64,000 nt of DNA, taken from Roseburia faecis. Its GTDB lineage: Bacteria > Bacillota > Clostridia > Lachnospirales > Lachnospiraceae. Location: assembly GCF_001406815.1 (NCBI RefSeq), contig NZ_CVRR01000005.1, positions 248,001 through 312,000 on the forward strand. Direction: 5' to 3'. Below are positions 43,426 through 51,957 of this stretch, one piece after another (positions within the stretch are counted from its first letter, which is position 1; the number at the start of each line of letters is the position of its first letter). The notes beneath the pieces are model-generated. The model made no database searches and was not told the DNA's origin. It saw nothing but the letters and a program-made list of their open reading frames with translations. The translations under genes and the position numbers were made by a program.

Positions 43426-43454
43426 ATTTTACGAGCATAAGGCTATGCGGTCAA
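43426..43454 (-). promoter_or_regulatory. promoter of the purine permease
   Basis: On the minus strand TTGACC (43449-43454), a 17-base spacer that includes a small gcataagg-type hairpin, and TAAAAT (43426-43431). It lies 51 bases before the ATG. It is probably the main promoter of the whole 18-kb cluster if RNA polymerase passes the terminator at 41854. Confidence 0.75.
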
Positions 43455-43500
43455 TTTAGTATTACTTATAATATAATATCCATCTACTTATAAATACATG

Positions 43501-44985
43501 CTATTGAAATCCAGACATATCCATATCTTCGAGAGACATCTCAACCTTTACTTTCTGCGAGTCGATTATACCCTTGGAAAGTAAAACAACAGTTTCTACA
43601 TGTCCGGTGTGAGCGAACTGGTCAAATGCCCGCACTTTTTGCAGCTCATATCCACCGTCTACTAAAATACGCAGATCTCTGGCAAGCGTAGCAGAATCAC
43701 AACTCACATAGACAATCCGCTCCGGACGCATGGCAAGCATCGTGGACAAACACTGCTCATCGCACCCCTTCCGAGGCGGATCTACCACAATCACATCCGG
43801 ATGGCGCATTCCCGCATCCAGATCGTCGCTGTTATAAAACTGCGGCAATACTTCCTCCGCTTTTCCCAAAAAAAACTCTGCATTCGTAATACCGTTTAAT
43901 GCAGCATTAGTCTTTGCATCCTCGATCGCCTGAGGAACAATTTCCACTCCGTATACCTGCTTTGCCTTCTGGGATAAAAAGAGCGAAATCGTGCCGATCC
44001 CGCAATACAGATCCCAGACGGATTCTTTTCCGGTCAGCTTTGCATACTCCAGTGCTGTGCTGTAGAGTTTCTCTGTCTGTACCGGATTGACCTGATAAAA
44101 CGACTGCGGAGAAATATGATAGGCAATCGCCGTATCTTCCACTGAAAAATCTCCGGTATTACGCAGATGAATATAATCCGTGATGTATGGCATGCCCCAG
44201 ATACATTCCGTGTGTTTTCCAAGAATGACATTGGTGCGCTCGGTATTTACATTATAGGAAATGGAAGTCATCCCCGGCAGCACCGAAAGCCGCTCGATGA
44301 GAGTTTCTTTTTCCGGCAGCCGGTCTCCGTTAATAATCAGGCATACCATCACCTCTTCGGTGGTAAATCCATAGCGGATCAAAATATGGCGTACCAGTCC
44401 TGTTCCGGTAGTCTCATCGTAAGCCGGAATCTGCTTTAGCAGCATCCATTCCTTTACCGCCATAAGCACATCCTTATTTTCCTCTACCCCAAGCAGACAG
44501 TCTTCCACCGGAATGATGGCATGCGTACGTGCCGCATAAAATCCGGTCACAAGTTTTCCTTCTTTATCCAGTCCCACCGGAAACTGTGCCTTGTTGCGGT
44601 AGCGGAAAGGATGCTCCATCCCAACGATCGGCAAACATACCTGCTCTAACTCTTCTTTGGAAAATCCTCCAATCCTCTGCAGATTACTGCGCACCTTGTT
44701 TTCCTTGAATGCAAGCTGCTGCTCATAGGAAAGTGCCTGTATCTGACAGCCACCGCAGCGGCGGTGGAGCGGACATTGCGGTTCTACGCGGTATGGAGAT
44801 GGTGTGATAATTTTCTCCACACGGGCATATCCATAATGTTTTTTCAGTTTTGTGGCACGGGCACGAATTTCATCTCCGATCAGCGCATCCTTGACGAAAA
44901 ATGTCATCCCATCGTACTTTCCGATGCCTTCCCCGTCGACTCCCATATCTGTAATTTTCAAAGAAAATAAATCGTTTTTTTTCAT
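43501..44985 (-). CDS. rlmD: 23S rRNA (uracil-5-)-methyltransferase
   Basis: About 494 residues. An N-terminal TRAM domain, then a Fe-S Cys set (CPLHRRCGGC plus a later Cys in VEDCLLG), the methyltransferase core with DLYCGIGTISLFL binding SAM, and the catalytic motifs VVDPPRKGC and YVSCDSATLARDL. It methylates uracil 1939 of 23S rRNA (or 747). The ATG at 44985 is preferred to the TTG 45012, which lies in a hairpin; a weak ttaaaagg precedes it. Confidence 0.93.
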   Translation of the reverse strand: MKKNDLFSLKITDMGVDGEGIGKYDGMTFFVKDALIGDEIRARATKLKKHYGYARVEKIITPSPYRVEPQCPLHRRCGGCQIQALSYEQQLAFKENKVRSNLQRIGGFSKEELEQVCLPIVGMEHPFRYRNKAQFPVGLDKEGKLVTGFYAARTHAIIPVEDCLLGVEENKDVLMAVKEWMLLKQIPAYDETTGTGLVRHILIRYGFTTEEVMVCLIINGDRLPEKETLIERLSVLPGMTSISYNVNTERTNVILGKHTECIWGMPYITDYIHLRNTGDFSVEDTAIAYHISPQSFYQVNPVQTEKLYSTALEYAKLTGKESVWDLYCGIGTISLFLSQKAKQVYGVEIVPQAIEDAKTNAALNGITNAEFFLGKAEEVLPQFYNSDDLDAGMRHPDVIVVDPPRKGCDEQCLSTMLAMRPERIVYVSCDSATLARDLRILVDGGYELQKVRAFDQFAHTGHVETVVLLSKGIIDSQKVKVEMSLEDMDMSGFQ

Positions 44986-44999
44986 CCTTTTAACCTGCG

Positions 45000-45033
45000 A
45001 AGTCGGAGTCAAAATATCTTTCGGCTCCGACTT
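45000..45033 (-). terminator. hairpin downstream of the YhaM gene
   Basis: A 9-bp stem aagtcggag / ctccgactt with a 16-base loop. On the minus strand it has no long U run after it, so termination efficiency is uncertain; it overlaps the upstream extension of the rlmD frame. Confidence 0.5.
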
Positions 45034-45042
45034 TATCTCATC

Positions 45043-45987
45043 TTATTTGCTTGTCTTGCGTATATTTGTCTCCAGCAGACGGCTGTACCCCTGCCATTCA
45101 AGATTATTGTCCGGTACATTTGCCAGAATCTCCCGCATGGTTTCCATCTTTGCATCCACGTTGTCCGCGAAGCTCAAAGCCATCGCTTCAACCAGTGCCG
45201 GTTTCTTCGGAGATCCATACTCCAGTTCTCCGTGGTGCGCCAGAATGCAGTGCTTTAACTCATTTTCCAGAACCACCGGAAATCCCTCAATGGAACGGAT
45301 TCCCTCGCCTACCCACTCGGCACCGATCATAATATGCCCAAGCAGCTGTCCTGCATCGGTATAATCATTTGCCGGAAACGACGACAACTCTTTTAATTTA
45401 CCGATATCGTGGAAAATCGCCGCCGTAATCAGAAGATCCCGGTTCAAAAACGGATAATTCTGCGCAAAATAATTACAGTTTCTTGTCACGCTGACGGTAT
45501 GTTCCAACAGCCCCCCGACAAATCCATGATGTACACTCTTTGCTGCCGAATGAAATTTAAACCGGTCCGCAAATGTTTGATTGTCGAAAAATCTGTGCAG
45601 CAGCTGGTTCAGGTAAGGATTTTTCACAGAATCAATATATCCTGTCAATTCGGCATACATCTCCTCCACATCCTTGTCCGTACAAGGAAGATACTCCTTA
45701 GGATCAATGTCCTCCTCTGAAACACGGCGTGCACGCCGGATCGACATCTGCAGATTTCCCTGAAAGCTGGTGACATCTCCCGTAACCGCCACATAATCCA
45801 GCGCGTCAAACTCATCAATTCCCACAGAACCCGGATCCCAGATCTTGGCATCAATCGTTCCTGTTTTATCCTGCAGGATCACATTGTCGTATGCTTTTCC
45901 GGCTTTGGTCAGTGCCGCCTGTTTGAATTTACACAGATATACTTCATTTACTTTTTCTCCTTCTCGGAGAGATTCAATATATTTCAT
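45043..45987 (-). CDS. yhaM: 3'-5' exoribonuclease YhaM-like (OB fold plus HD)
   Basis: A 314-residue protein. Residues 12-95 form an OB-fold nucleic acid-binding domain (VNEVYLCKFKQAALTKAGKAY...), residues 160-290 the HD phosphohydrolase domain with HHGFVGGLLEHTVSV, the HD pair in AAIFHDIGKLKEL, and HCILAHHGELEYG. This is the YhaM layout, a 3'-5' exoribonuclease acting in RNA turnover and on DNA in vitro. Strong ribosome site (aaggagttatt). Confidence 0.9.
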   Translation of the reverse strand: MKYIESLREGEKVNEVYLCKFKQAALTKAGKAYDNVILQDKTGTIDAKIWDPGSVGIDEFDALDYVAVTGDVTSFQGNLQMSIRRARRVSEEDIDPKEYLPCTDKDVEEMYAELTGYIDSVKNPYLNQLLHRFFDNQTFADRFKFHSAAKSVHHGFVGGLLEHTVSVTRNCNYFAQNYPFLNRDLLITAAIFHDIGKLKELSSFPANDYTDAGQLLGHIMIGAEWVGEGIRSIEGFPVVLENELKHCILAHHGELEYGSPKKPALVEAMALSFADNVDAKMETMREILANVPDNNLEWQGYSRLLETNIRKTSK

Positions 45988-46008
45988 AATAACTCCTTAT
46001 GTCCAATT

Positions 46009-47265
46009 TTACTGCAAAACCCCTGCTTTTAATTTACAGGTAATCTTTTTATACCCCTTAGTACCTTCCCGCATAACCGTAACCGAATAGGTTTCTTTCG
46101 GTGTCAGCTGCAACAGCACCTCCCGGAATTGCTCTGCACTTACAACCTCCTGGCCTGCAACGGAACGGATCACATCCCCGCTCTGCAGTCCCGCATCCAT
46201 GGCAGGCGAATCCATCTCGACTTTTTTGATATATACGCCCTTCGGAATATCGTATTTCTGCGCAATATGCTGGGTAACCGTAGAAATGTGCACACCAAAA
46301 TACGGCACCTCTTTGTCCGCAAATAATAGATCAATCACTGGCATCAGTTCTGATATTTCCACTGCAGTGAGCGTATTTGCAGAAGCCGCACTATAGCTTT
46401 GCATCACAACACCGACAAGTTCGCCATCCATGTTGATCAGCACACCGCTTCCATTTTCACTGGCAACAATATCTGTCGTGTATACACTGTAATTATTGTC
46501 CGGGGTGGAAATTTCATTGTTGGTCGCCGTAATGGTTCCGGTCAGGATCGAATAATTCGTTCCAAGCGGACTGCCGAGGGCAATCACAATACTTCCCTTA
46601 TGTATGGTGTTTAAACCAGCTGTTTTCATCACGGTGATGGCATTCCTCGTGGAATCTTCCAGATCCTCCAGATCCACGGTAAGTGCCGCAAGACCGGTAT
46701 TCCCATCGTATCCGACCAGCTTTGCCTCTGCCACCGCATCATTTACAAAGGTAACTTTGATCTTTGCAGCATCTTTAATCGTTTTTTTCTCCGTAAGAAT
46801 CCAGAGTTTACCTCCACTTTCTCCAATGATCGTGCCACAGCCCTGACCTTCCCGTTCATAAGAGTTGTTAAACCAGTCCGTATCACTGACCACCCCCGTG
46901 ATCGTAACGATGGACTTATTTGCCGTATTTCCAATGGCGTACAGCTCTGTCTGAATCTGTTGGTAATCGTCCAGCGTCATCGGCTGTCTCTCTTCCGGAG
47001 TCTGTGTCTCCTCCTTTTCCTCAGACCCCTGCTCCGTTTCTTCCACCGATGCCTGCTGTGAATCCTGTGCTCCGGTATCCGGCACAGAACCTTCCTCCTG
47101 CCGCAGAACCGGAATCATAAAAAGCAGCACCAGACACACAGCCAGCGCAAATACACCCCCACAGGCAGCAGATTCCCCCAACCGGACCCACATACGTTTA
47201 TAATTCTTTGGTTTGTCCTTAATCTGTTCTCTGACAAACGCATTCTTTGGTTGCTGTTTATCACT
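46009..47265 (-). CDS. HtrA-like S1C protein with lost catalytic residues and a PDZ domain
   Basis: About 418 residues. A cytosolic basic start, one TM segment at residues about 35-55, an acidic Glu/Gln-rich linker (EETEQGSEEKEETQTPEE), an S1C trypsin-like domain (about 110-320), and a PDZ domain (about 330-415, with PYFGVHISTV and AGLQSGDVIRSVAGQEVV). The family's triad sites do not match: where HtrA has TNNHVV the protein reads TEKKTI, where it has RTDLAVL it reads NTGLAAL, and GNSGGPL is ENGSGVL. His and Asp are lost, so this is probably a pseudoprotease that keeps PDZ binding. The ATG at 47265 lacks a strong ribosome site. Confidence 0.8.
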   Translation of the reverse strand, partial: SDKQQPKNAFVREQIKDKPKNYKRMWVRLGESAACGGVFALAVCLVLLFMIPVLRQEEGSVPDTGAQDSQQASVEETEQGSEEKEETQTPEERQPMTLDDYQQIQTELYAIGNTANKSIVTITGVVSDTDWFNNSYEREGQGCGTIIGESGGKLWILTEKKTIKDAAKIKVTFVNDAVAEAKLVGYDGNTGLAALTVDLEDLEDSTRNAITVMKTAGLNTIHKGSIVIALGSPLGTNYSILTGTITATNNEISTPDNNYSVYTTDIVASENGSGVLINMDGELVGVVMQSYSAASANTLTAVEISELMPVIDLLFADKEVPYFGVHISTVTQHIAQKYDIPKGVYIKKVEMDSPAMDAGLQSGDVIRSVAGQEVVSAEQFREVLLQLTPKETYSVTVMREGTKGYKKITCKLKAGVLQ

Positions 47266-47344
47266 CATAACCACTATTATATTCGCATTTCCATGCACTT
47301 GCAACAATCACATTATTTTTCTTTTCCAAAATGACACTTTGCGT

Positions 47345-47350
47345 TATAAT
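47345..47350 (+). promoter_or_regulatory. -10 box upstream of mutS2
   Basis: Perfect TATAAT 36 bases before the mutS2 ATG; the -35 region 17 bases upstream (TTTTCC) is weak. Confidence 0.5.
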
Positions 47351-47385
47351 ACAAGAGAGAATACTATATAAAAAGGAATATCACT

Positions 47386-49767
47386 ATGAATCAGAAAGTT
47401 TATCATACACTTGAATATTATAAAATACTGGAGCGTCTGGCAGATTATGCCAGCTGTGAAGAGGCAAAAGACCGCTGTCACAAACTGGTTCCCCTGACCG
47501 ATCCTGCGGAAATTGCACATCTGCAGGAAACTACGGCAGACGCACTCAGCCGCCTGTACCGTGGAAGCGGCATCAGTTTTTCCGGTGTTCACAATGTCAA
47601 TGCTTCCCTGAAGCGTCTCGATATCGGTGGCACCTTAAATACCACAGAACTCCTTATGATCTGTTCTCTGTTGGAAGTTGCCAAGCGGGTCAAAGCATAC
47701 GACCGAAGCGACCGCAACGATGAAAAAACAGATTCCCTGTCACCGCTTTTTTCACAGATCCAGCCGCTTTCTCCCCTTTTGGATGAAATCCGCCGCTGTG
47801 TTGTCGGGGAAGACGAAATTGCAGACGACGCCTCTGCGGCACTTTCTAAAATCCGTAAATCCATCCGGGGGATGAACGACCGCATTCACGCACAGCTGAC
47901 TGGTCTTATGAACAACACAACCACCCGCAGCTATCTGCAGGATGCTGTGATTACCATGCGTGACGGCCGCTACTGTCTGCCGGTTCGTGCCGAATCCAAA
48001 ACCTCGGTTCCCGGTATGGTACATGACCAGTCCTCAAGCGGTTCTACCTTATTTATTGAACCAATGGCTGTCGTCAATTTAAATAACGAACTTAAGGAAC
48101 TGTTTTTAAAAGAGCAGGAAGAAATTGACCGCATTTTAGCAGATCTTTCCAACCGTGTGGCAGAAAACGCAAACGGAATCCGTCAGGATTATACTGTTCT
48201 TGCGGAACTGGATTTTATTTTTGCCAAAGCCGAACTTGCCAAAAGTTACAACGGTGTTGCCCCTGTCTTTAATGAAGAGGGACGGATTAACATCCGCAAA
48301 GGCCGCCACCCACTCTTAGATCCTAAGAAAGTGGTTCCGATTGATGTACGTCTCGGTGCGGATTTCCGGCAGCTGATCGTGACCGGTCCAAACACCGGTG
48401 GTAAAACCGTCTCTTTAAAAACAGTGGGACTGCTGACTCTGATGGGACAGTCCGGTCTGCACATTCCGGCCGGAGATCGCTCGGAACTTGCCATTTTTCA
48501 CGAAATTTTTGCAGATATCGGAGATGAACAGAGTATTGAGCAAAGCCTGAGTACGTTTTCTTCCCACATGACCAATATCGTCCGCATTTTACAAAAGGCG
48601 GATGACCAGAGCCTGTGTCTGTTTGACGAACTCTGCGCCGGTACCGATCCGACCGAAGGTGCCGCACTTGCCATCTCCATCTTAAACAAACTGCACCAGT
48701 ATGGAGCGGTCACCATGGCTACCACGCATTACAGTGAATTGAAAGTTTATGCGCTCTCCACAGAAGGTGTTGAAAATGCCTGCTGTGAATTTGATGTCGA
48801 TACGCTCAGTCCTACCTACCGTCTGCTGATCGGTATTCCGGGAAAAAGTAATGCGTTTGCCATCAGTTCCAAACTCGGACTGGCAGAAAATATCATTGAA
48901 GATGCCAAAGGCCGCCTGAGTGAGCGCGACGTCAATTTCGAAGATATGCTTGCCAATCTGGAACAGAGCCGTATCACCATTGAAAAAGAACAGCTGGAAA
49001 TCCAGAAATACAAAGCAGAAATTGAAGATTTAAAGAAGAAACTGACCGCAAAAAATGAACGTCTGGACAACAGCCGTGACGAGATCCTGCGCAAAGCCAA
49101 TGAAGAAGCCGTACAGATTCTCAAAGAAGCCAAAGACCTTGCCGATGAGACCATCCGCAATTTCAACAAGTACGGACAGGGACAGGCGCCTATGTCCAAA
49201 ATGGAAAAAGAACGCAGCCGTGTACGTGACAAAATGAGTGCCAGTGAAAAAGCACTCTCCATGAAGAAAAAGGAAACGGTCAACCACAAAGTACCTAAAA
49301 AGCTGCGCATCGGTGATTCCGTGCGTGTACTGTCCATGAACTTAAAGGGAACCGTGCACACACTGCCAAACGCCAAAGGGGATCTGTATGTCCAGATGGG
49401 AATCTTACGTTCCCTGGTCAACATCAAAGATCTGGTACTGATTGATGAAGATGCCTCTCCGGCAGCAAAAAAATACGGCGGTACTTCTTCCGGAAAAATA
49501 AAAATGAGCAAAGCGGCATCCATTTCTACAGAGATCAATCTGATTGGTATGACGGTAGACGAAGCCATTGCCCATCTGGATAAATATCTTGATGATGCCT
49601 ATGTGGCTCATCTGCCATCCGTCCGGATCGTTCACGGAAAAGGAACCGGTGCACTGCGCAATGCCGTACAGGCACATCTGAAAAACCAGCGGTACGTGAA
49701 ATCTTACCGGATGGGAGAGCCGTCTGAGGGCGGTGCCGGTGTGACCATTGCTGCTTTTGATGTTTAA
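47386..49767 (+). CDS. mutS2: endonuclease MutS2
   Basis: A 793-residue DNA-binding ATPase. The N-terminal core and lever domains are followed by the ATPase with Walker A GPNTGGKTVSLKTVG (about residue 333), Walker B CLFDELCAGTDPTEG and STFSSHMTNI, then a long coiled coil (residues 515-620) and a C-terminal Smr nuclease domain (INLIGMTVDEAIAHLDKYL and the HGKGTGALR motif). It acts in recombination suppression and ribosome rescue in Firmicutes. Divergent from the HtrA-like gene. Confidence 0.95.
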   Translation: MNQKVYHTLEYYKILERLADYASCEEAKDRCHKLVPLTDPAEIAHLQETTADALSRLYRGSGISFSGVHNVNASLKRLDIGGTLNTTELLMICSLLEVAKRVKAYDRSDRNDEKTDSLSPLFSQIQPLSPLLDEIRRCVVGEDEIADDASAALSKIRKSIRGMNDRIHAQLTGLMNNTTTRSYLQDAVITMRDGRYCLPVRAESKTSVPGMVHDQSSSGSTLFIEPMAVVNLNNELKELFLKEQEEIDRILADLSNRVAENANGIRQDYTVLAELDFIFAKAELAKSYNGVAPVFNEEGRINIRKGRHPLLDPKKVVPIDVRLGADFRQLIVTGPNTGGKTVSLKTVGLLTLMGQSGLHIPAGDRSELAIFHEIFADIGDEQSIEQSLSTFSSHMTNIVRILQKADDQSLCLFDELCAGTDPTEGAALAISILNKLHQYGAVTMATTHYSELKVYALSTEGVENACCEFDVDTLSPTYRLLIGIPGKSNAFAISSKLGLAENIIEDAKGRLSERDVNFEDMLANLEQSRITIEKEQLEIQKYKAEIEDLKKKLTAKNERLDNSRDEILRKANEEAVQILKEAKDLADETIRNFNKYGQGQAPMSKMEKERSRVRDKMSASEKALSMKKKETVNHKVPKKLRIGDSVRVLSMNLKGTVHTLPNAKGDLYVQMGILRSLVNIKDLVLIDEDASPAAKKYGGTSSGKIKMSKAASISTEINLIGMTVDEAIAHLDKYLDDAYVAHLPSVRIVHGKGTGALRNAVQAHLKNQRYVKSYRMGEPSEGGAGVTIAAFDV

Positions 49768-49803
49768 ATACCTATTGATTTTTTATAATAAGGAGGGATT
49801 TCC

Positions 49804-50499
49804 ATGTCCAAACAGAAAATACTGATTGTGGACGATGACAATAATATTGCAGAACTTATTTCCCTGTATCTGACCAAGGAATGCTATGATACCAAAATCG
49901 TCAATGACGGGGAAGAAGCCCTGCACGCATTTGAACACTATAACCCTAACCTGATCCTGCTTGATCTGATGCTTCCGGGCATTGACGGCTATCAGGTCTG
50001 TCGGGAAATCCGTACCAAAAGCAACGTTCCGATCATCATGCTTTCCGCCAAAGGCGAAATCTTTGATAAAGTACTCGGACTAGAGCTCGGTGCGGATGAT
50101 TACATATTAAAGCCATTTGATTCCAAGGAACTGGTAGCACGCGTCAAAGCGGTTCTCCGCCGTTTCCAGCCTGCCAAAACCGAGTCCGTTGTAGAATTAA
50201 AATGTGTGGAATATCCGGATCTGACCGTCAATCTGTCCAATTATTCGGTCATGTACAATGGGCATCCGATTGACATGCCTCCAAAAGAACTGGAACTGTT
50301 ATATTTCCTTGCAGCTTCTCCCAACCAGGTGTTTACCCGCGAACAGCTGCTGGATCACATCTGGGGATATGAATACATCGGGGATACCCGCACAGTAGAT
50401 GTCCACGTCAAACGTCTCCGGGAAAAGATCAAAGACCATGAAACCTGGTCGATCGCAACTGTCTGGGGAATCGGTTACAAATTTGAGGTAAAAGGATGA
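49804..50499 (+). CDS. OmpR/PhoB-family response regulator
   Basis: A 231-residue regulator. The receiver domain (1-118) has the phospho-acceptor Asp54 in LILLDLMLPG, the Asp pair in VDDDNN and the conserved Lys in LKPFD; the winged-helix effector domain (about 135-231) has ELLYFLAASPNQVFTREQLL and VDVHVKRLREKI. It overlaps the histidine kinase by 4 bases, forming a two-component pair. The 36-base gap from mutS2 carries a ggagggatttcc ribosome site, so the pair may be read from the mutS2 transcript as well. Confidence 0.95.
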   Translation: MSKQKILIVDDDNNIAELISLYLTKECYDTKIVNDGEEALHAFEHYNPNLILLDLMLPGIDGYQVCREIRTKSNVPIIMLSAKGEIFDKVLGLELGADDYILKPFDSKELVARVKAVLRRFQPAKTESVVELKCVEYPDLTVNLSNYSVMYNGHPIDMPPKELELLYFLAASPNQVFTREQLLDHIWGYEYIGDTRTVDVHVKRLREKIKDHETWSIATVWGIGYKFEVKG

Positions 50500-51938
50500 A
50501 AAAAACACTGATCCCCAAACTCATTTTCGGCTATGTCCTGTTTGTGGCTCTCGGCTTTATCATCCTGTGTACGTTCACACAGCATGCGATCACGCATTAT
50601 GCCGAAAACCGGGAGGCACAGCAGCTATACCGGGAATCTGTACAGATTGCATCTGGTTATGCTGACAATTATAATAAATACAGTTTTTCGTTGCAGGATT
50701 TTCAAAAACAGATGCAAAGTCTTGGCGAATATCTTTCTGCCCAAATCTGGATCATGGACAATCAGGGAAATATTCTTTTTGATTCTACCGATGAATCCGT
50801 CGGCAAAGATGCAGCAAATGCCAATTATAAAACGCTCAAAGGTTTCAACACTTCCGACTTTGGCAACCGTTATTATATGACCGGTAACTTTTACGGATCG
50901 TTTTCCGAAAAAAACCTTACGGTATTTTCTCCGATCACCAGCAATTACCGGATTCACAGTTATGTCATGATCCATAAGACCGTGTCCTCCATCACACAGA
51001 ATGCAAACGGTTTTATGAACATTGTTTTTTATACCATTGAATTTGTTTTTCTGACAGCACTGTTCCTCCTTTTGCTGTTTGCACATGGATTTTACCGTCC
51101 ACTGCATCGGCTGACAATCGTCTCCGAGAGTTATGCCAAAGGAAATTTTGAACCGCGCACACAGATCCACCGGAACGATGAACTGGGATATCTTGCCAAC
51201 ACCATGGATTATATGGCGAATGAACTGGACACACTCGAAGAAGACCAGAGAAAGTTTATCTCGAATGTTTCTCACGATTTCCGTTCTCCGCTGACATCAA
51301 TCAAAGGATATATCGAAGCCATGTTAGACGGAACCATTCCACCGGAGCTACAGAATAAATATCTGAATATCATCCTGTTTGAAACCGAACGTCTGACCAA
51401 ACTGACACAGGGAATTCTGGATCTGAACCGTTTTGGACAGCACCGGGGTATGATGCTTGACCTTACAGATTTCGATATCAACCGCATGATAAAGACGACC
51501 ATCCTCACCTTTGAAGGAACCTGTTCTGCCAAAGGGCTTTCCTTTGATCTTGTCTTAACAGGACAAAAGTTATATGTTCACGGTGATATGAGCAAAATCC
51601 AGCAGGTTCTCTATAACCTGATCGACAATGCCACAAAGTTTTCCCACAATGATGCATCAATCAAGATTGAAACAAGCATCAAAAATGAAAAAGTTCTTAT
51701 TTCCGTGAAAGATTCCGGAATCGGAATTCCTGCAGAAAGTATCAAAAAAATCTGGGACCGCTTTTATAAAACGGACCTTTCCCGGGGAAAAGATAAACGG
51801 GGAACCGGTCTGGGACTTGCTATTGTAAAAGAAATTATTCAGGCACACAATGAACATATCAACGTCATCAGCACCGAAGGAGTGGGAACAGAGTTCATCT
51901 TTACCCTGCCACTCGCAAAAAAAGAAGTACAGTCATAA
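50496..51938 (+). CDS. sensor histidine kinase (HAMP, HisKA, HATPase)
   Basis: A 480-residue membrane kinase. TM1 at residues about 8-30, an extracytoplasmic sensor of about 140 residues, TM2 at about 175-197, HAMP (198-250), the HisKA domain with the phospho-acceptor His260 in FISNVSHDFRSPLTSI, and the HATPase with N-box YNLIDNATKFS, G1 DSGIGIP and G2 GTGLGLAIVK. Partner of the response regulator just upstream. The signal is unknown; the layout resembles PhoR/ResE-type kinases. Confidence 0.95.
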   Translation: MKKTLIPKLIFGYVLFVALGFIILCTFTQHAITHYAENREAQQLYRESVQIASGYADNYNKYSFSLQDFQKQMQSLGEYLSAQIWIMDNQGNILFDSTDESVGKDAANANYKTLKGFNTSDFGNRYYMTGNFYGSFSEKNLTVFSPITSNYRIHSYVMIHKTVSSITQNANGFMNIVFYTIEFVFLTALFLLLLFAHGFYRPLHRLTIVSESYAKGNFEPRTQIHRNDELGYLANTMDYMANELDTLEEDQRKFISNVSHDFRSPLTSIKGYIEAMLDGTIPPELQNKYLNIILFETERLTKLTQGILDLNRFGQHRGMMLDLTDFDINRMIKTTILTFEGTCSAKGLSFDLVLTGQKLYVHGDMSKIQQVLYNLIDNATKFSHNDASIKIETSIKNEKVLISVKDSGIGIPAESIKKIWDRFYKTDLSRGKDKRGTGLGLAIVKEIIQAHNEHINVISTEGVGTEFIFTLPLAKKEVQS

Positions 51939-51957
51939 CTGACCGTACTTCTTTTTT
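51918..51957. terminator. bidirectional terminator inside two gene ends
   Basis: 13-bp perfect stem aaaaaagaagtac / gtacttctttttt with a 14-base loop that contains the kinase stop codon; its right edge touches the stop codon of the convergent gene. It ends both transcripts. Confidence 0.9.

Noticed and set aside
43388-43500. possible purine riboswitch upstream of the permease
   Set aside because: The leader after the promoter is only about 40 bases and lacks the conserved three-way junction elements.
48816-49568. 250-codon Ser/Arg-rich minus-strand frame
   Set aside because: Antisense of mutS2; Ser/Arg/Leu-rich content is the usual signature of such shadows.
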